From assembly GCA_947396885.1 (NCBI GenBank), contig OX377206.1:91261960-91325959 (forward strand): a DNA stretch of 64,000 bases, given 5' to 3'. Numbering within the stretch: the stretch's first letter is position 1; each line of letters starts with the position of its first letter. This DNA comes from Heligmosomoides polygyrus polygyrus. Lineage: Eukaryota; Nematoda; Chromadorea; Rhabditida; Heligmosomidae. Positions 53,530 to 63,640 of this stretch are shown here, one piece after another. Under the pieces are notes generated by a model that saw only the letters and a list, made by a program, of their open reading frames with translations, ran no database searches and had not been told where the DNA came from. The position numbers were made by a program, and so were the translations under genes.

Positions 53530-53532
53530 TTA

Positions 53533-53671
53533 GGCCTATGTTATACTTCGGCGACGGCGTTGTCGGCGACGTCGGCGACGTCGGCGGCAGTGTTACACGG
53601 GTTGCTACGCAATACGTAGCAACCCGCCCAGCACAGCGTCGCCGACGCGTCGCCGAAGTATAACATAGGCC
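53533..53671. mobile_element. MITE family A, complete (139 bp)
   Basis: GGCCTATGTTATACTTCGGCG and cgccgaagtataacataggcc are inverted. TTA flanks (53530-53532, 53672-53674). Inner gttgctacgcaatacgtagc palindrome. Confidence 0.88.
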
Positions 53672-53674
53672 TTA

Positions 53675-54204
53675 CGGTAGTTTGACGGTGTGCGGCGCCC
53701 ACATCGAGCGAGATTTCAATGTGGCCAGGCCAGATTCTCTTTTCCGCTCCTCTTTCTGTTGTTTGTTTTTTCGCTTAATAGGTTTGTGCGCGATCTCTAC
53801 CAGTGTTTTCGGGCGAGCATTCAGGATATTTAAACCTTGCATTGAAGAGTTCTACAAAGTGACCCTCTCCCTCTTCCGATCCACCTCTCTCTGAAAATAC
53901 ATTAAAATCAGGGAAAGGAGTAGAAGAAACGAATGAACCCAAGCTCCTGACCATGGTGCGTAGGTTCTTCTCCACTTCGCTCGAAAGCTAAAACTTGTCC
54001 GAAACAGCTGGTCACCATACCGTAATCGAGGACGAGAGCGCATGCTACCGTAGTCGAGGCAGACATCTAACGTACGAACCCTCATCGTATATCATGTATA
54101 ATACTTCTTCAGGTTGAGAAGATCTTGCGGTTTGGTGTAAGACGGAACATCGGTCTGGTTGCTGAAATTCACATAGCAACGATAACAAAAGTAAAGGGCA
54201 GCGG
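53675..54204. other. No gene seen
   Basis: Short ORFs only. Confidence 0.4.
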
Positions 54205-54462
54205 CAGGGCATCAGCACCTGTCTGGTATGCGCTACGCATTCCTCTTCGACGTGAGCTGGTTTGAATGTGTATTTCATCTATTTCATCTTTACAATGACT
54301 TGCGGGCATCCGATGAACAATTCAGTCCCCTATCTTTCCTAGGCAAATCTACCTCCAATTCCGGAAAGCATGCTTGACCTGGGTGGGATCCGAACCAAGA
54401 ACCTGACTTGCAAGGTACAAGTAACAGCCGGTAGTCCACGACAGTGTTGCCACGCATCCAAA
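54205..54462 (-). repeat. SINE S1, strongly diverged
   Basis: ggtatgcgctacgcattcctc, tttgaatgtgtatttcatc, and a head remnant gttgccacgcatcc. Confidence 0.6.
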
Positions 54463-54600
54463 TATCAGTATGCATCAAGTATCAGTATCAAAATGAGCTG
54501 TTGTGTTCACTTTCTATCGCAATTTTTTCTTAATAAGCAGCTTTTCCATCCGATCGATACGTATCGAATTTTTGCCCTATCAGGTGGTCATAACCCACAG

Positions 54601-54701
54601 GTACAGCAGGGATCCATAGTACAGGCGTATGTTAAATCTAGAGAGTTGCCGGTACGTGAAATGAATAGATCATCTGCTGCTCCACTGTGCGTTGTGATTA
54701 G
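54601..54701 (+). CDS. Candidate exon (unknown gene)
   Basis: A 101-bp open segment between an acceptor (taacccacag) and a consensus donor (attag|gtaagg) reads VQQGSIVQAYVKSRELPVRE, then MNRSSAAPLCVVIR. No family recognised and no partner exon found nearby. May be chance. Confidence 0.2.
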
Positions 54702-55179
54702 GTAAGGCCTCATTTGCCACGCCCCTTGCCATCGGCTGTGCAAAAACCGCTTTGTACCCAATAGCTCAAGAATTTTCAAGAATTATAGGAAGTAATTGTT
54801 TCAAGAAGGTGAGAAACTCGATTATTGCATTACCTTTTTCTTCCTACAACTATAAATATGAGCCGTACTGAATACATCATGTTCTCGGAAGTGTCAGTGC
54901 AATTCTTTTATAAGGAAAAATGGTTGAGGATAAAAGTACGATTCAATTACTACGTTCGCGGAGTAGGCACATACTCGAACAGGCGGAAGCACAATAACAT
55001 AGTTTGAATCGAGTTCAGTCATGTTAAAACTTTGTGGTCCATCAACAAAACACTCTATCAACCTTGAGGAGCCCCATTATGATGGTTAATAAGGGCTTTC
55101 TTTCCTTTTCGCTTCCTATTCATTCTTATTGAATCACGAGCTGTATCCACAGTTACCAGTAGTTGTGGCGAATGCTTAG
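54702..55179. other. No gene seen
   Basis: Short ORFs only. Confidence 0.4.
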
Positions 55180-55450
55180 GGGAGGGTGTTGCGCAGCCGG
55201 AGAAGTGCCGGCTGTCGCACTCGATTCCAGGTTCCTGGTTCGGATTCGCCCAGGCCAACCAAGCCTTCCATCTCTCCGAGCTGGGTGAATTGATGCCAGA
55301 CTCGTCTGGGAAGGATAAAACGCTGACTTGCTCGTCGCTTGGCCACCGCAAGTCATTGTATGAAGAAAGACGCATTCAAATCGCCTCCACGACATCCCAT
55401 GGAAGTAGAGCGCGTGGCGCTTCCCAAAATGGATTGAGTAACGCCGTAAT
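55180..55450 (+). repeat. SINE S1
   Basis: ggtgttgcgcagccggagaa, ggttcggattcgcccagg, and the end gattgagtaacgcc. Confidence 0.85.
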
Positions 55451-55534
55451 GTATCTCTTTATTCTTATGGTGAATGCTTGGTGTTGTTGTTGTGTTGCAT
55501 TGATGCTTGAAGACTACATATGTCACTTTTTTAA

Positions 55535-56327
55535 CACATTGACGACAATATGAGCTACCGATGGCTCATACGTGTCCGTCCGCGTGGGGCTACATATATG
55601 AGTCATCGGTGGCTCATAACATTTCGCAGGGTTTTTTGTTCTGCTGCCTCCGGTTTTTATAGATGTTTTTTCTGTTCCCTAATCATCTGTGACAGGAGAA
55701 TGTCTAACAGCAATAAGCAAGAAAAATGTCGTTGTTTTCATTAGATATATCGATTTTTAAAAATTTACCAGGAAGGAGACCAGTCTTACCGTACCTACCG
55801 TAACCGTAACATACAGTCAAATCAATTCAAATCAGCTTTTTTCAGCCAAGTTCGCCCAAGAAGGTAATTTGTAGTCCTGATCACGAAACTGACACCCGTT
55901 TTCAAAATTTCGGCCGGTTATAGTAGGTTACCACAGTAGGCGGCACGAGTGAGTAATGCTGTCGGAGTCGTGGTCACCGATTTGGCCCGAGCTTCGTCTA
56001 TGGGAGTTATTTGGGGTGCCGATTTCGGATATTCCTATCGTTTTCAAAATTTCGCCAATTACGGTAGGTTACGGTAAGACTGCTGGCGTCATCGATACCG
56101 ACTTTGCCCAAACTTAGACTACGAGACCGTGACTTCAACAGCCTTACTCACCCGTACCTACCGTAACCTTCCGCAATCGGCCGAAATTTTGAAAATGGAT
56201 GTCAGGTTTGTGATCAGCACACCAAATAACCGCCGTGGTCCGAGAGGGACGTTATTAGCCACTGGTGGCTCACAAAGCGCGCGTCCCACGCGGCAGTCCA
56301 CCGCAAAACGCGATTGTCGTCAATGTG
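55535..56327. mobile_element. TTAA-flanked piggyBac-like non-autonomous element (793 bp)
   Basis: The ends CACATTGACGACAAT and ATTGTCGTCAATGTG are perfect 15-bp inverted repeats flanked by TTAA (55531-55534, 56328-56331), the piggyBac target signature. Each end has a small subterminal hairpin (gagctaccgatggctc and gagccaccagtggc-type). The interior holds several R3 units in opposite orientations with gttacggtaggt/acctaccgtaac palindromes. No transposase. Confidence 0.85.
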
Positions 56328-56365
56328 TTAAAGGCATTTATAAATTATTATATTTCCTTTTGGGC

Positions 56366-57210
56366 GCGTGCAACGCAGTCGGAGGAGGCGTGACTGTCGC
56401 GTGCACCCGATACCAGGTTTCTGGTTCGGATTTCCCGCCAAGGCCAACCAAGCCTTCCATCCCTCCGGGGTCGGTGATTTGGTACCAGACTTGTCTGGGA
56501 AGGATAAAGCGCTGACTTGTTCGTCGGCTGGCCACCGCAAGTCATTGTATGGCCAAATACGCTTTCATGTCGCCTCCACGACATCCCGTGGAAGTAGAAT
56601 GCGCTGGCGCATCCCAGAAGGGCGGGGGCAGACATAACTCCAACGCCGCGCGAACCCCCCTCGCGCCGCGCACGGTGCGCGACGAAATTGGACCAGTTGT
56701 CGCGCTCCGATGCTTCCGACGGCTACAAACGCTTCCTACAGGACATGCGGCACGCCTTTGCCTTATTTCAACGTTCTTGGAGATGGTATATGAATGTGGT
56801 TTCAATAGGACGATCAGCGACAGTTTATACAGGAATCCTAGTCATGTGGATGGTTTCTAGCGTCAGCATTTGCCATCTACAACTTCTTCGGTCAAATTTA
56901 CCCGTGATTATGGTTATACTACGGAAATAGGTCACTATCACCCATTCTCAGATCAATTGTCCTACTGCAGACTGTTGCCTACCACATTCTGTGGGATCTT
57001 AAGTCCCTTGCTAGAAATGTGATCTGGGAGCTTAAACATTGAGAACATTTCGTGCTCCGCGGCGAACCATGCGTCACCGAGTGCACGTCCTTGTTTCAGC
57101 GCCGCGAGGTCGCACGCGGCTAGCGCGCGACGTCGCGTTGGGGTTTGGTCCTGGAGCCCCAGAAGGGATTGAATAACGCCGTCCTTTATCCTTTATCCTT
57201 TATATTTGCT
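56366..57210 (+). repeat. SINE S1 split by a 535-bp insertion
   Basis: Head and body at 56366-56622. The remainder, gggattgaataacgccgtcc and repeated tttatcc, at 57165-57210. The break is within the duplicated cccagaaggg. Confidence 0.9.
56623..57157. mobile_element. 535-bp insertion in a SINE with 10-bp target duplication and a coding-like segment
   Basis: cccagaaggg is duplicated exactly (56613-56622 and 57158-57167). I see no clear terminal inverted repeats. On the plus strand from about 56680 it reads TKLDQLSRSDASDGYKRFLQ, then DMRHAFALFQRSW, and continues open in ORF 56688-56930 with a hydrophobic end. The protein is not recognised. A 10-bp duplication fits a Mutator-like element that may have captured an exon. 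Other origins are possible. Confidence 0.65.
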
Positions 57211-57389
57211 TTTATAATAAGGTAATGATGAGCTATTCTTCGGCAAAGCAAATACCAGCCCTTGTACTTGATTTTTCTTCAGACTTCATTTCATGGCCAA
57301 GCACGAACATCTTTATTGTTAAATCATAAGCATAAGCGTAAACATAAACGTGTGGTCTCATTGATCATTGATTGATTAGAGCGATTACA
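57211..57389. other. No feature seen
   Basis: Short AT-rich stretch. Confidence 0.4.
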
Positions 57390-57455
57390 TCCTTGTCCTG
57401 TCGCGTGCCACAGTGATCCAGTGGATCCTACACGATTGGATGACACGAGGGTCAC
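57390..57455 (-). pseudogene. RTE-type LINE 3' scrap
   Basis: tgtcgcgtgccacagtgatcca then tggatcc aligns with the antisense of the RTE C-terminus (TLARDR region) at 62280-62310 and 11600. Confidence 0.5.
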
Positions 57456-57485
57456 AATGGGTTCGACTAACGCTTTGGCAGATTT

Positions 57486-58016
57486 TTGGCTTCACAGGTT
57501 CAGTCCGACCCGTTCTGCATGTGTGCCTGCAAAAGTCACCTTGTCACCTCGCGACTAAGTTATGCAGCTGACGTCGATTCTACCGTAGTTCACTCAGTGT
57601 GCTTGATTTACATTTCCACGAACGTGCAAAAACGTTTTTGTTTTTTCTGTTCTGAACTTCATTCGACCCAATTACGTCGACGGGCCGAAGCGGCCGGCCG
57701 GCCATCGGCTGCGGCGGTGGCGGCGTATTTGAATGTGAACGCTAGAGCTACCATGGGCATAGACGACGTGGTCCGCGGACCGACAGCGACGACGCGACGA
57801 CGTCCACGACGATGTGACGGCGACGACGATGTGTCGTCCGTCGTCTCTCGTCGCCTCCGTCCACCATCAGATATCAACACCCTCGTTCAAGCACTGGACT
57901 CGCCGATTCACTCAGCCAGCCAGCCACATGGGCTCTCTTTGTTGATTGCATTTATAGGATTTGCCGAAGATGCTGTGCTGCAGTCAGCGATTTCCAGACA
58001 TCGGCCATTGACGTGA
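57486..58016 (+). other. 176-codon ORF, biased composition, unknown
   Basis: This is the longest ORF not explained by a transposon. It begins MASQVQSDPFCMCACKSHLV and has an R/D/T-rich middle from CGACGA-type runs (about 57770-57850). The opposite strand is also open over part of it. No family recognised, so coding status is doubtful. Confidence 0.25.
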
Positions 58017-58139
58017 GTGATATCATCAGCGTCCGTCTTCATCATCACGTCTGTCTGCTCTTGGACGTCAAACATGCTTGCTCGAGCTCTACCCAATGTT
58101 ATTTCATGATCTCTGGAGGCTTTACTAGCTCCATTTGTC

Positions 58140-59055
58140 TGTTTCTTTGTTTCTCTCGTCATCTTTTTCTATATGTTTTCATCTTCTCTACACTTATCTA
58201 TCCATTTCCTTTCTTTTCTTTCCTCTTCGTATTCTGTTTGTCTATTTATTCTTCTAGAACTGTTTTTCCTTCGCTTTTCTTTTCTCCTAATATCTTCTAT
58301 ATCTATTCAATTTTCTATATCTGGTTATCTAATCCGTTTTCCTTCTCATCGTTCTTTTCTCTATGTACTTACCTTTTCTAGATTTATTTGTCTATTTCCT
58401 TTCCTTCCTTTTCTCTTAATCTTTTCCTTGCCTATTTGTTTTCCTGGATCTGCTTATCCAGTGCTTTCTTTTTCTTAATTTTTTTTCACATCTGCTCACC
58501 ATTTCAAGATCTATTTATCTTTTATTTTTCTATATCTATTCATCTCTTCTATACCTATTTATCTAATTTCCTTTCTCTTCATCTCTCTGTCTTTTTGTTT
58601 TCTGGAATTGTTTATCCAGTTCTTTCTGCTTTCTTCATCTTTTTCTAAATCTTTTCATCATCTTTGGATCTATTTATCTACTTCTTTTAACCTTTTACTC
58701 CTTATGTTTTCCTTATCTATTCGTCTTTTCTCTATGTATCTAACTATTTCTTTTCTTCTCTCTTTATCTTTTCCTTGCCTATTTTTTCTTGTAGATCTCT
58801 TATTCTTTTTCTTCTGACTCCTTCTGATTTTTTCTATACCAACTCAATTCTCTAAATCTATTTATTTGTTTTTCTCTTTATCTTTTCCACGTCTGTTCAC
58901 TTTTGAGCTTTTCATCTATTTCTTTTCTTTTCCCTTATTTGTGCTCTGTTTTCTTTTCTTTATCTTTTATATATCTATTTGCTTATTTTTTCGTTTTCTT
59001 TTATTCTCCTCTACGTCTGTTTGTTTTTCTATCTGTTTATCTGTTTTTTAAGGTT
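58140..59055 (+). repeat. Polypyrimidine tract of about 0.9 kb
   Basis: Almost continuous T/C with scattered A, built from variable ttttctatctatttatctttttc-like units. All ORFs here (F/S/L-rich) are by-products. Confidence 0.85.
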
Positions 59056-59277
59056 TTTCCATAACCTTTAGCATGCTCCTCAGATTGTACTGTGTTCTCT
59101 TATCTTTGAAGTTTTTTGGAAATTGGGCATAGAAAGGCGATCATTTTTTCGTCAGAAATCTTCTTTGCCTGATTTTTTACAGACTGACGAATTCTTGTCC
59201 AGCAATTGACCAGGATTGTTATCACCTTTATCCTTTTTCTAACTTCGCAAAATTACCTTATTTAGAGTTTAAACATG
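59056..59277. other. No feature seen
   Basis: No ORF or repeat recognised. Confidence 0.4.
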
Positions 59278-59560
59278 CGGGAGTGGATTCGGAAGTGAGA
59301 ATCACTAGCGTTCTATAATAAAATCGTTGGAAACATTTAAAATACAACCAACGTAAATGCATTTCAAAGTACAGAGAATTATTTAGAAATCTGGGCAAAT
59401 TTTAAGCGATTTTCATTTGCAATATTTTGCAGGAAAAAATTTCCAGCGATTAGATGGCATTGGTAAAATGAATCTTTCTCTTCTCGTATATTTTCTATAA
59501 ATATTCGGGAGTGGATTCGGGAATTGAGAATCACTAGCGTTCTATAATAAAGCGCTCAGC
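59278..59560 (+). repeat. Direct repeat pair (about 49 bp, 229 bp apart)
   Basis: cgggagtggattcggaagtg, then actagcgttctataataaa, occurs at 59278-59326 and about 59507-59555. Confidence 0.8.
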
Positions 59561-59816
59561 ATTGCACTCCACTGAATCTACTGCATAAAATCATCGTTTG
59601 ATTTTAAAAGTTTGCTAAGAAACTCTGAAAATACTGTGCACGCGAAATTACTGTATTTGTTAATTTGTATTTCTCTGCAGTTAAAAAAATGCGCTACTTT
59701 TCTAGGAGATAAACCTCCCAAGTGTCGCTTTTCGTTATAGGTGTTTCACTTTAGGCTAATTCTACGTAAATATAATCAACAATTTAATTGTTCACTATAT
59801 CATGTGTGCTTCCTGT

Positions 59817-59945
59817 GGTTCGTGGCCCAGTCGGAGGAGGCGCCGTCCATCGCTTGCACATGGTACCGATTCTGATTCTGGGTCAACGAAGGCTTACATC
59901 TGCGCATAAATAAATAAATGCTTTCCTGCCCATTGACTGGATACT
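59817..59945 (+). repeat. SINE S1, degenerate 5' fragment
   Basis: ggcccagtcggaggaggcgcc, then a degraded body. Confidence 0.55.
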
Positions 59946-59974
59946 GAAAGTAAATTTTTTTAACACATTTGTTT

Positions 59975-60030
59975 GAGCAGAATGTACGAATTCAAGTCTC
60001 GTCTAGAGCAAGAGTTTTGATCGCAACAAA
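59975..60030 (+). repeat. SINE S2 3' fragment
   Basis: gaattcaagtctcgtc, then agagttttgatcgcaacaaa, matches the end of the S2 unit. Confidence 0.55.
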
Positions 60031-60031
60031 T

Positions 60032-60314
60032 TAAAAAGGATAAAGGACGGCGTTACTGAATCCCTTTTGGGATGCGCCACGCATTCTACTTCTATGGAAT
60101 GTCGTGGAGGCGATTTGAATGCGTATTTGGCCATACAATGGCCAGCCGATGGACAAATCAGCGCTTTATCCTTCCCAGACACGTCTGGCACCAATTCAGC
60201 GACCACGGAGGGATTGAAGGATTGGTTGCCCTGGGCGGAAAATCCGAACCAGGAACCTGTTATCGGGCGCAGGCGACCGTCGGCTCCTCCTCCGACTGCG
60301 CTGCATGCGCCCCG
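60032..60314 (-). repeat. SINE S1, minus strand, full length
   Basis: aaaggataaaggacggcg to gactgcgctgcatgcgccc. Confidence 0.92.
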
Positions 60315-60339
60315 CAACAAATTATCCTGCAAGAACTGT

Positions 60340-60420
60340 TTGTGATTGTTTGGCCGAAATACACATTCGAATCGTCTCCACGATATATCGTTGAAATGGA
60401 ACGCGTGGCCCATCGAATAA
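60340..60420 (+). repeat. SINE S1, 3' fragment, opposite orientation to its neighbour
   Basis: tttggccgaaatacacattcg, then tggaacgcgtggcccatcg. Confidence 0.65.
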
Positions 60421-61005
60421 AGTGGTTGATTGCCGTCGAGTTATGCACTCTATTTGACTTTTTTTTTACTAGATCAGTAACAACTTCTTCACCGGAAGCA
60501 CTCGAAGACCCGCAACATCTACAACGGCAAATAATTCTAGCTTCTTCACTCCTGTTTGAGAAGTGATTGATTGATTTGAGATCTTTGTTAAAAACCTTCA
60601 TTTTAGTTAAAAACTTAAAATTCCCCGTTTTTCGGGCCATAAAGTGAAGGAGTAGCGCAGCTTGGCCGTCTCTTCTCATCATTTTCATCATGAACCTTAC
60701 GAGTCAAATCTGTCAGACGCTAGGCCAGCGCATGTATGTGTGTGTTGACTTCGAGAAGGCGTCGCGGGACAGCTGAGCAAAGGCGCAGGTTCTTTGATGT
60801 CCCCGTTGGCCCTAATGATGTTGGAAGTCTGGGCGTTTTGGCTGAAGGTGAAAAGTGTTTTTACGACTGGAGTTTGATTCCTTATGTGGAGCGCACAAAT
60901 AGAGTCAACTGACTTACAATGCAGCGCAGTATTTGCTGAATTTCATGAATATTGAAAGGCTCAACAAGGAAGTGCTTTTCTATGCCGTTCTTTCAGCGAT
61001 CGAAC
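60421..61005. other. No gene seen
   Basis: Minus ORF 60691-60260 overlaps SINE sequence and is incidental. Confidence 0.4.
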
Positions 61006-61355
61006 AGTTCCTCCTGCAAGTAATTCGCCGAGTAAGATCAGTTGACGGTGTTACTTCAAACTTGGGTAATTAAACCGAGACACCGTAGCCACCGGGAATT
61101 CCGACTGTCGTCTGCCCTTTCTTCACTGGTCGAGGTTCTTGGTAAGAGTTTCCCGCCCAGGGCAGCGAAAGCGTCGATCCCAATGGGGTTGATGAATTGG
61201 CACCAGACTTGCCTGGAAAGGATAAAACACTTACTTGTTCATCGGTGGGCTATAGAAAGTCATTGTATAGGCCATATACGCCTTCAAATTGCCTCCACGA
61301 TGTCCAGTAAAAGTACAATGCGTGCTATATCCCAAAAGGATTTGAAAAATGCATT
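61006..61355 (+). repeat. SINE S1b (alternative head), copy 2
   Basis: Head ctcctgcaagtaattcgccg and gggtaattaaaccgagac as at 43856. Then an S1 body ending agtacaatgcgtgctatatcc. Confidence 0.65.
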
Positions 61356-62059
61356 GTTGTCCCTTATTTACAAAATGCTTGTCTTTCATTTTTAAAGAAG
61401 GCGCCTAATATAATAGAAAGCTGCTACAGGCTTCGATCTAGATTCCTGATTGGAAGCCTGACAGAAGAGAAAAATTGTCAACTAGCACTACGTTCTAATC
61501 TGAAAAGCAGCATAAATTTTAGTAAAATGTTATAAGTTTAAGCAAGGCGAACTGAAATCAATCATGGATTGCATTTTTCAACAAAAAAAAAACTCGCACG
61601 AAGGCAAATCCTGAGAGGGAAGCAGGACCGTTGAAACTTATGGGCTTACTGAATCGCCCTTCCCTATGACACCTGTTTCAGCATTAACTCTTCCATTTTT
61701 TATTGGTGGGCGCTTCTGGTATGAGTGTATCGGCGGCAACAACGTGGAATTTTTGCAATTACCAGCGTCTGCCTAATTAGCGAGTTTTTGTGGTTGTTCA
61801 ACAACAAAAACCCTCCTACTTTGCTCCTTGGAATGCGAATTACGACGCTTTTTCCCCGTCTAGGAAGAACATCTGTCTGTTTCAATAGGGCCTTGAAAGT
61901 CGTTAATTAAGACGGAGAGAGTTTTCGCCATGCATTCGTTCAGCGCGTCACGATGTCGGCACGATGGTTAGTGTAAAGGCTGCGGACTGCAAGTTTCTAG
62001 TACAGCCGTAGATGTGCTCACAACTTCTTGAAGACAGCACGTATAATATCTGAGAAATT
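61356..62059. other. No gene recognised
   Basis: Short ORFs on both strands, no motif. Confidence 0.4.
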
Positions 62060-62365
62060 TCGAATGATCAAAGACGTTGTCACATGGGCCAATTCGTCGA
62101 AAATTAGGTGGGCCGGCCACGTAATGCGCTTCGCAGACACCCACTGAACGAGAGCCATCACAGACTGAAGTTCGCGGGATGTCAGAGGAACACCAGGACG
62201 CCCATCAACGCGTTGTTCGGACTTCTTCGTGAAAGCCCTGAACGACCGATATGACGCTCTTGTCACTCGAGCGAGGCGGATCCATTGGTGCACTCTGGCA
62301 CGCGACAGGGACGAATGGAGACGCTGCCGGCACCCGCTCGAGCAACTCGATGATTAACGGGACGA
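62060..62365 (+). pseudogene. RTE-type LINE, C-terminal end
   Basis: On the plus strand it reads IRWAGHVMRFADTHWTRAI, then [36 protein letters not shown] and PLEQLDD. This is the conserved RTE C-terminus, with internal stops after TD and LDD. The ORF on the opposite strand is its shadow. Same lineage as 11551-12613. Confidence 0.85.
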
Positions 62366-62449
62366 CAGGTGATACATGTGAATGTTTGACTGCATGACCC
62401 TACCTCACTGATACACATAAAGCGTTCATCCTTTATGCAATTCAAAATA

Positions 62450-62985
62450 AAGGGTAACGGATAAAAGACGGCGTTCCTCAACTCCTTTTTGGATTTGCCA
62501 TCCATTCGACTTCTACGGGATGTCATGGAGGCGTATTTGGCCAATGCGTATTTAGTCATACAATGACATGACATGCGGTGGCCAGCCGATGAACATATCA
62601 GCGCTCAATCCTTCTCAGACAGTTCTGGCACCAATCCAGCGATCACGGTGGGATGGAAGGCTTGGGGGGATGGTCAGGAGATGTACTCGCCCCTGCTGGG
62701 GGGCGTGCGACCCTCCTCTCATCCCCCTTGCTCGCCCATCCCCAACCCTCTAGGCTTCACCGAGAGTCCGACGGCCGCTTTATGAAACCTTTGACACGCA
62801 AAACAAAAGTTTCCGGCCCGCAGAACAGCGGATGTACCTCCTACGCCACGCCCACTAGCAGGGGGCGGGCGGATGTACCTCCTGTCGCGCTGCCGAAGGC
62901 TTGGTTGGCCTGGGCGGGAAATTCGAACCAGGAACTTGGTATTGGGTACATGCGACAGCCGGCTGTCCCCTAACTGCGCTCCATG
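62450..62985 (-). repeat. SINE S1, minus strand, interrupted by a MITE
   Basis: ggataaaagacggcgttcct to the break at 62665, resuming at 62895 with gaaggcttggttggcctggg and ending gcgctccatgc. Confidence 0.85.
62666..62894. mobile_element. MULE-like MITE with GGTCAGGAG ends, copy 2
   Basis: Starts ggggatggtcaggagatgta and ends cctgtcgcgctgcc. The SINE bases gaaggcttgg are duplicated exactly (62656-62665, 62895-62904). Over most of its length it aligns with 25741-25934 and has an extra near-duplicate of its right end (gcggatgtacctcct twice). Confidence 0.85.
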
Positions 62986-63019
62986 CAATTCAAATTAAGC
63001 TTAAAGACACAAAGATAAA

Positions 63020-63285
63020 GGGCAAGGGACGGCGTGGGATGCGCCACGCATTCTATCAATACATGTGATATAGGTCAGGCAGCTAGAATGAGTATTTAGT
63101 CTATACAATGACTTGCGTGGGCAACCGTTGGATAAAACAGTGTTGTATTCTTACTAGGCAAGCCTGCTACCAATTTACCAATCCCGGAAGAAGGAGGTCT
63201 TGGTCGGTTTGGGCAGGACCTGAACCAAGAGCCCTACCTCGGTAGTCGGCGCCTGTTATTGTTACGCTACCACGCTCGCTTTGTA
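63020..63285 (-). repeat. SINE S1, diverged
   Basis: gataaagggcaagggacggcg, gggatgcgccacgcattct and a head remnant gttacgctaccacgctcg. Confidence 0.7.
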
Positions 63286-63409
63286 AAAAAAATCTAAAAA
63301 CACCCAAATGGCTGAAAGCGTGGAAGTCGGTTAGAAGCTCAGCAAGGTAATTCTTCTTCTTTGATTCACCCCGCATCGGAGCGCATTTAAGATGTAGAAG
63401 ATATACCTC

Positions 63410-63640
63410 TTGTGTATCGCGCCATGCATTCAACTCACAGGGAGGAAATCTAATTTGACCTGAGCAATGCCATGTGTTAACCATCCAGTGAACAAATCAG
63501 TGTTTTCTTTTTTCTGAAAGGTCTGGCAACAATTTAGAAAGGGAGGGAAGGCTTGGGTGACCCGAGCGGAACCAGAGCCCTTGATCGATTTGAGGTGCAT
63601 ACGAGATCCAGCGCTCCCACCGACTGTGATATGCTACGTA
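63410..63640 (-). repeat. SINE S1, very diverged
   Basis: gcgccatgcattcaactc, caatgccatgtgttaaccatc and gggaaggcttgggtgaccc. Confidence 0.55.

Larger units (their letters stand above)
52872..53671. mobile_element. Head-to-tail array of six MITEs
   Basis: Units: E 52872-53006, D 53011-53150, C 53156-53289, D 53294-53434, E/C chimera 53439-53529, A 53533-53671. Adjacent units are separated only by TTA/TAA-type target bases. Each complete unit has its own inverted GGCC-rich ends. Confidence 0.88.

Noticed and set aside
52872..53671. CRISPR-like or satellite array
   Set aside because: Units are different palindromic MITEs separated by TTA/TAA, not identical repeats with spacers.
58013..59051. 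A chain of ORFs rich in Phe, Ser and Leu, membrane-protein-like
   Set aside because: Produced by the polypyrimidine tract. No start context or domain structure.
62018..62293. Minus-strand ORF with KRITWPAHLIFDELAHV
   Set aside because: Same artefact in the other orientation: the true RTE coding strand here is plus.
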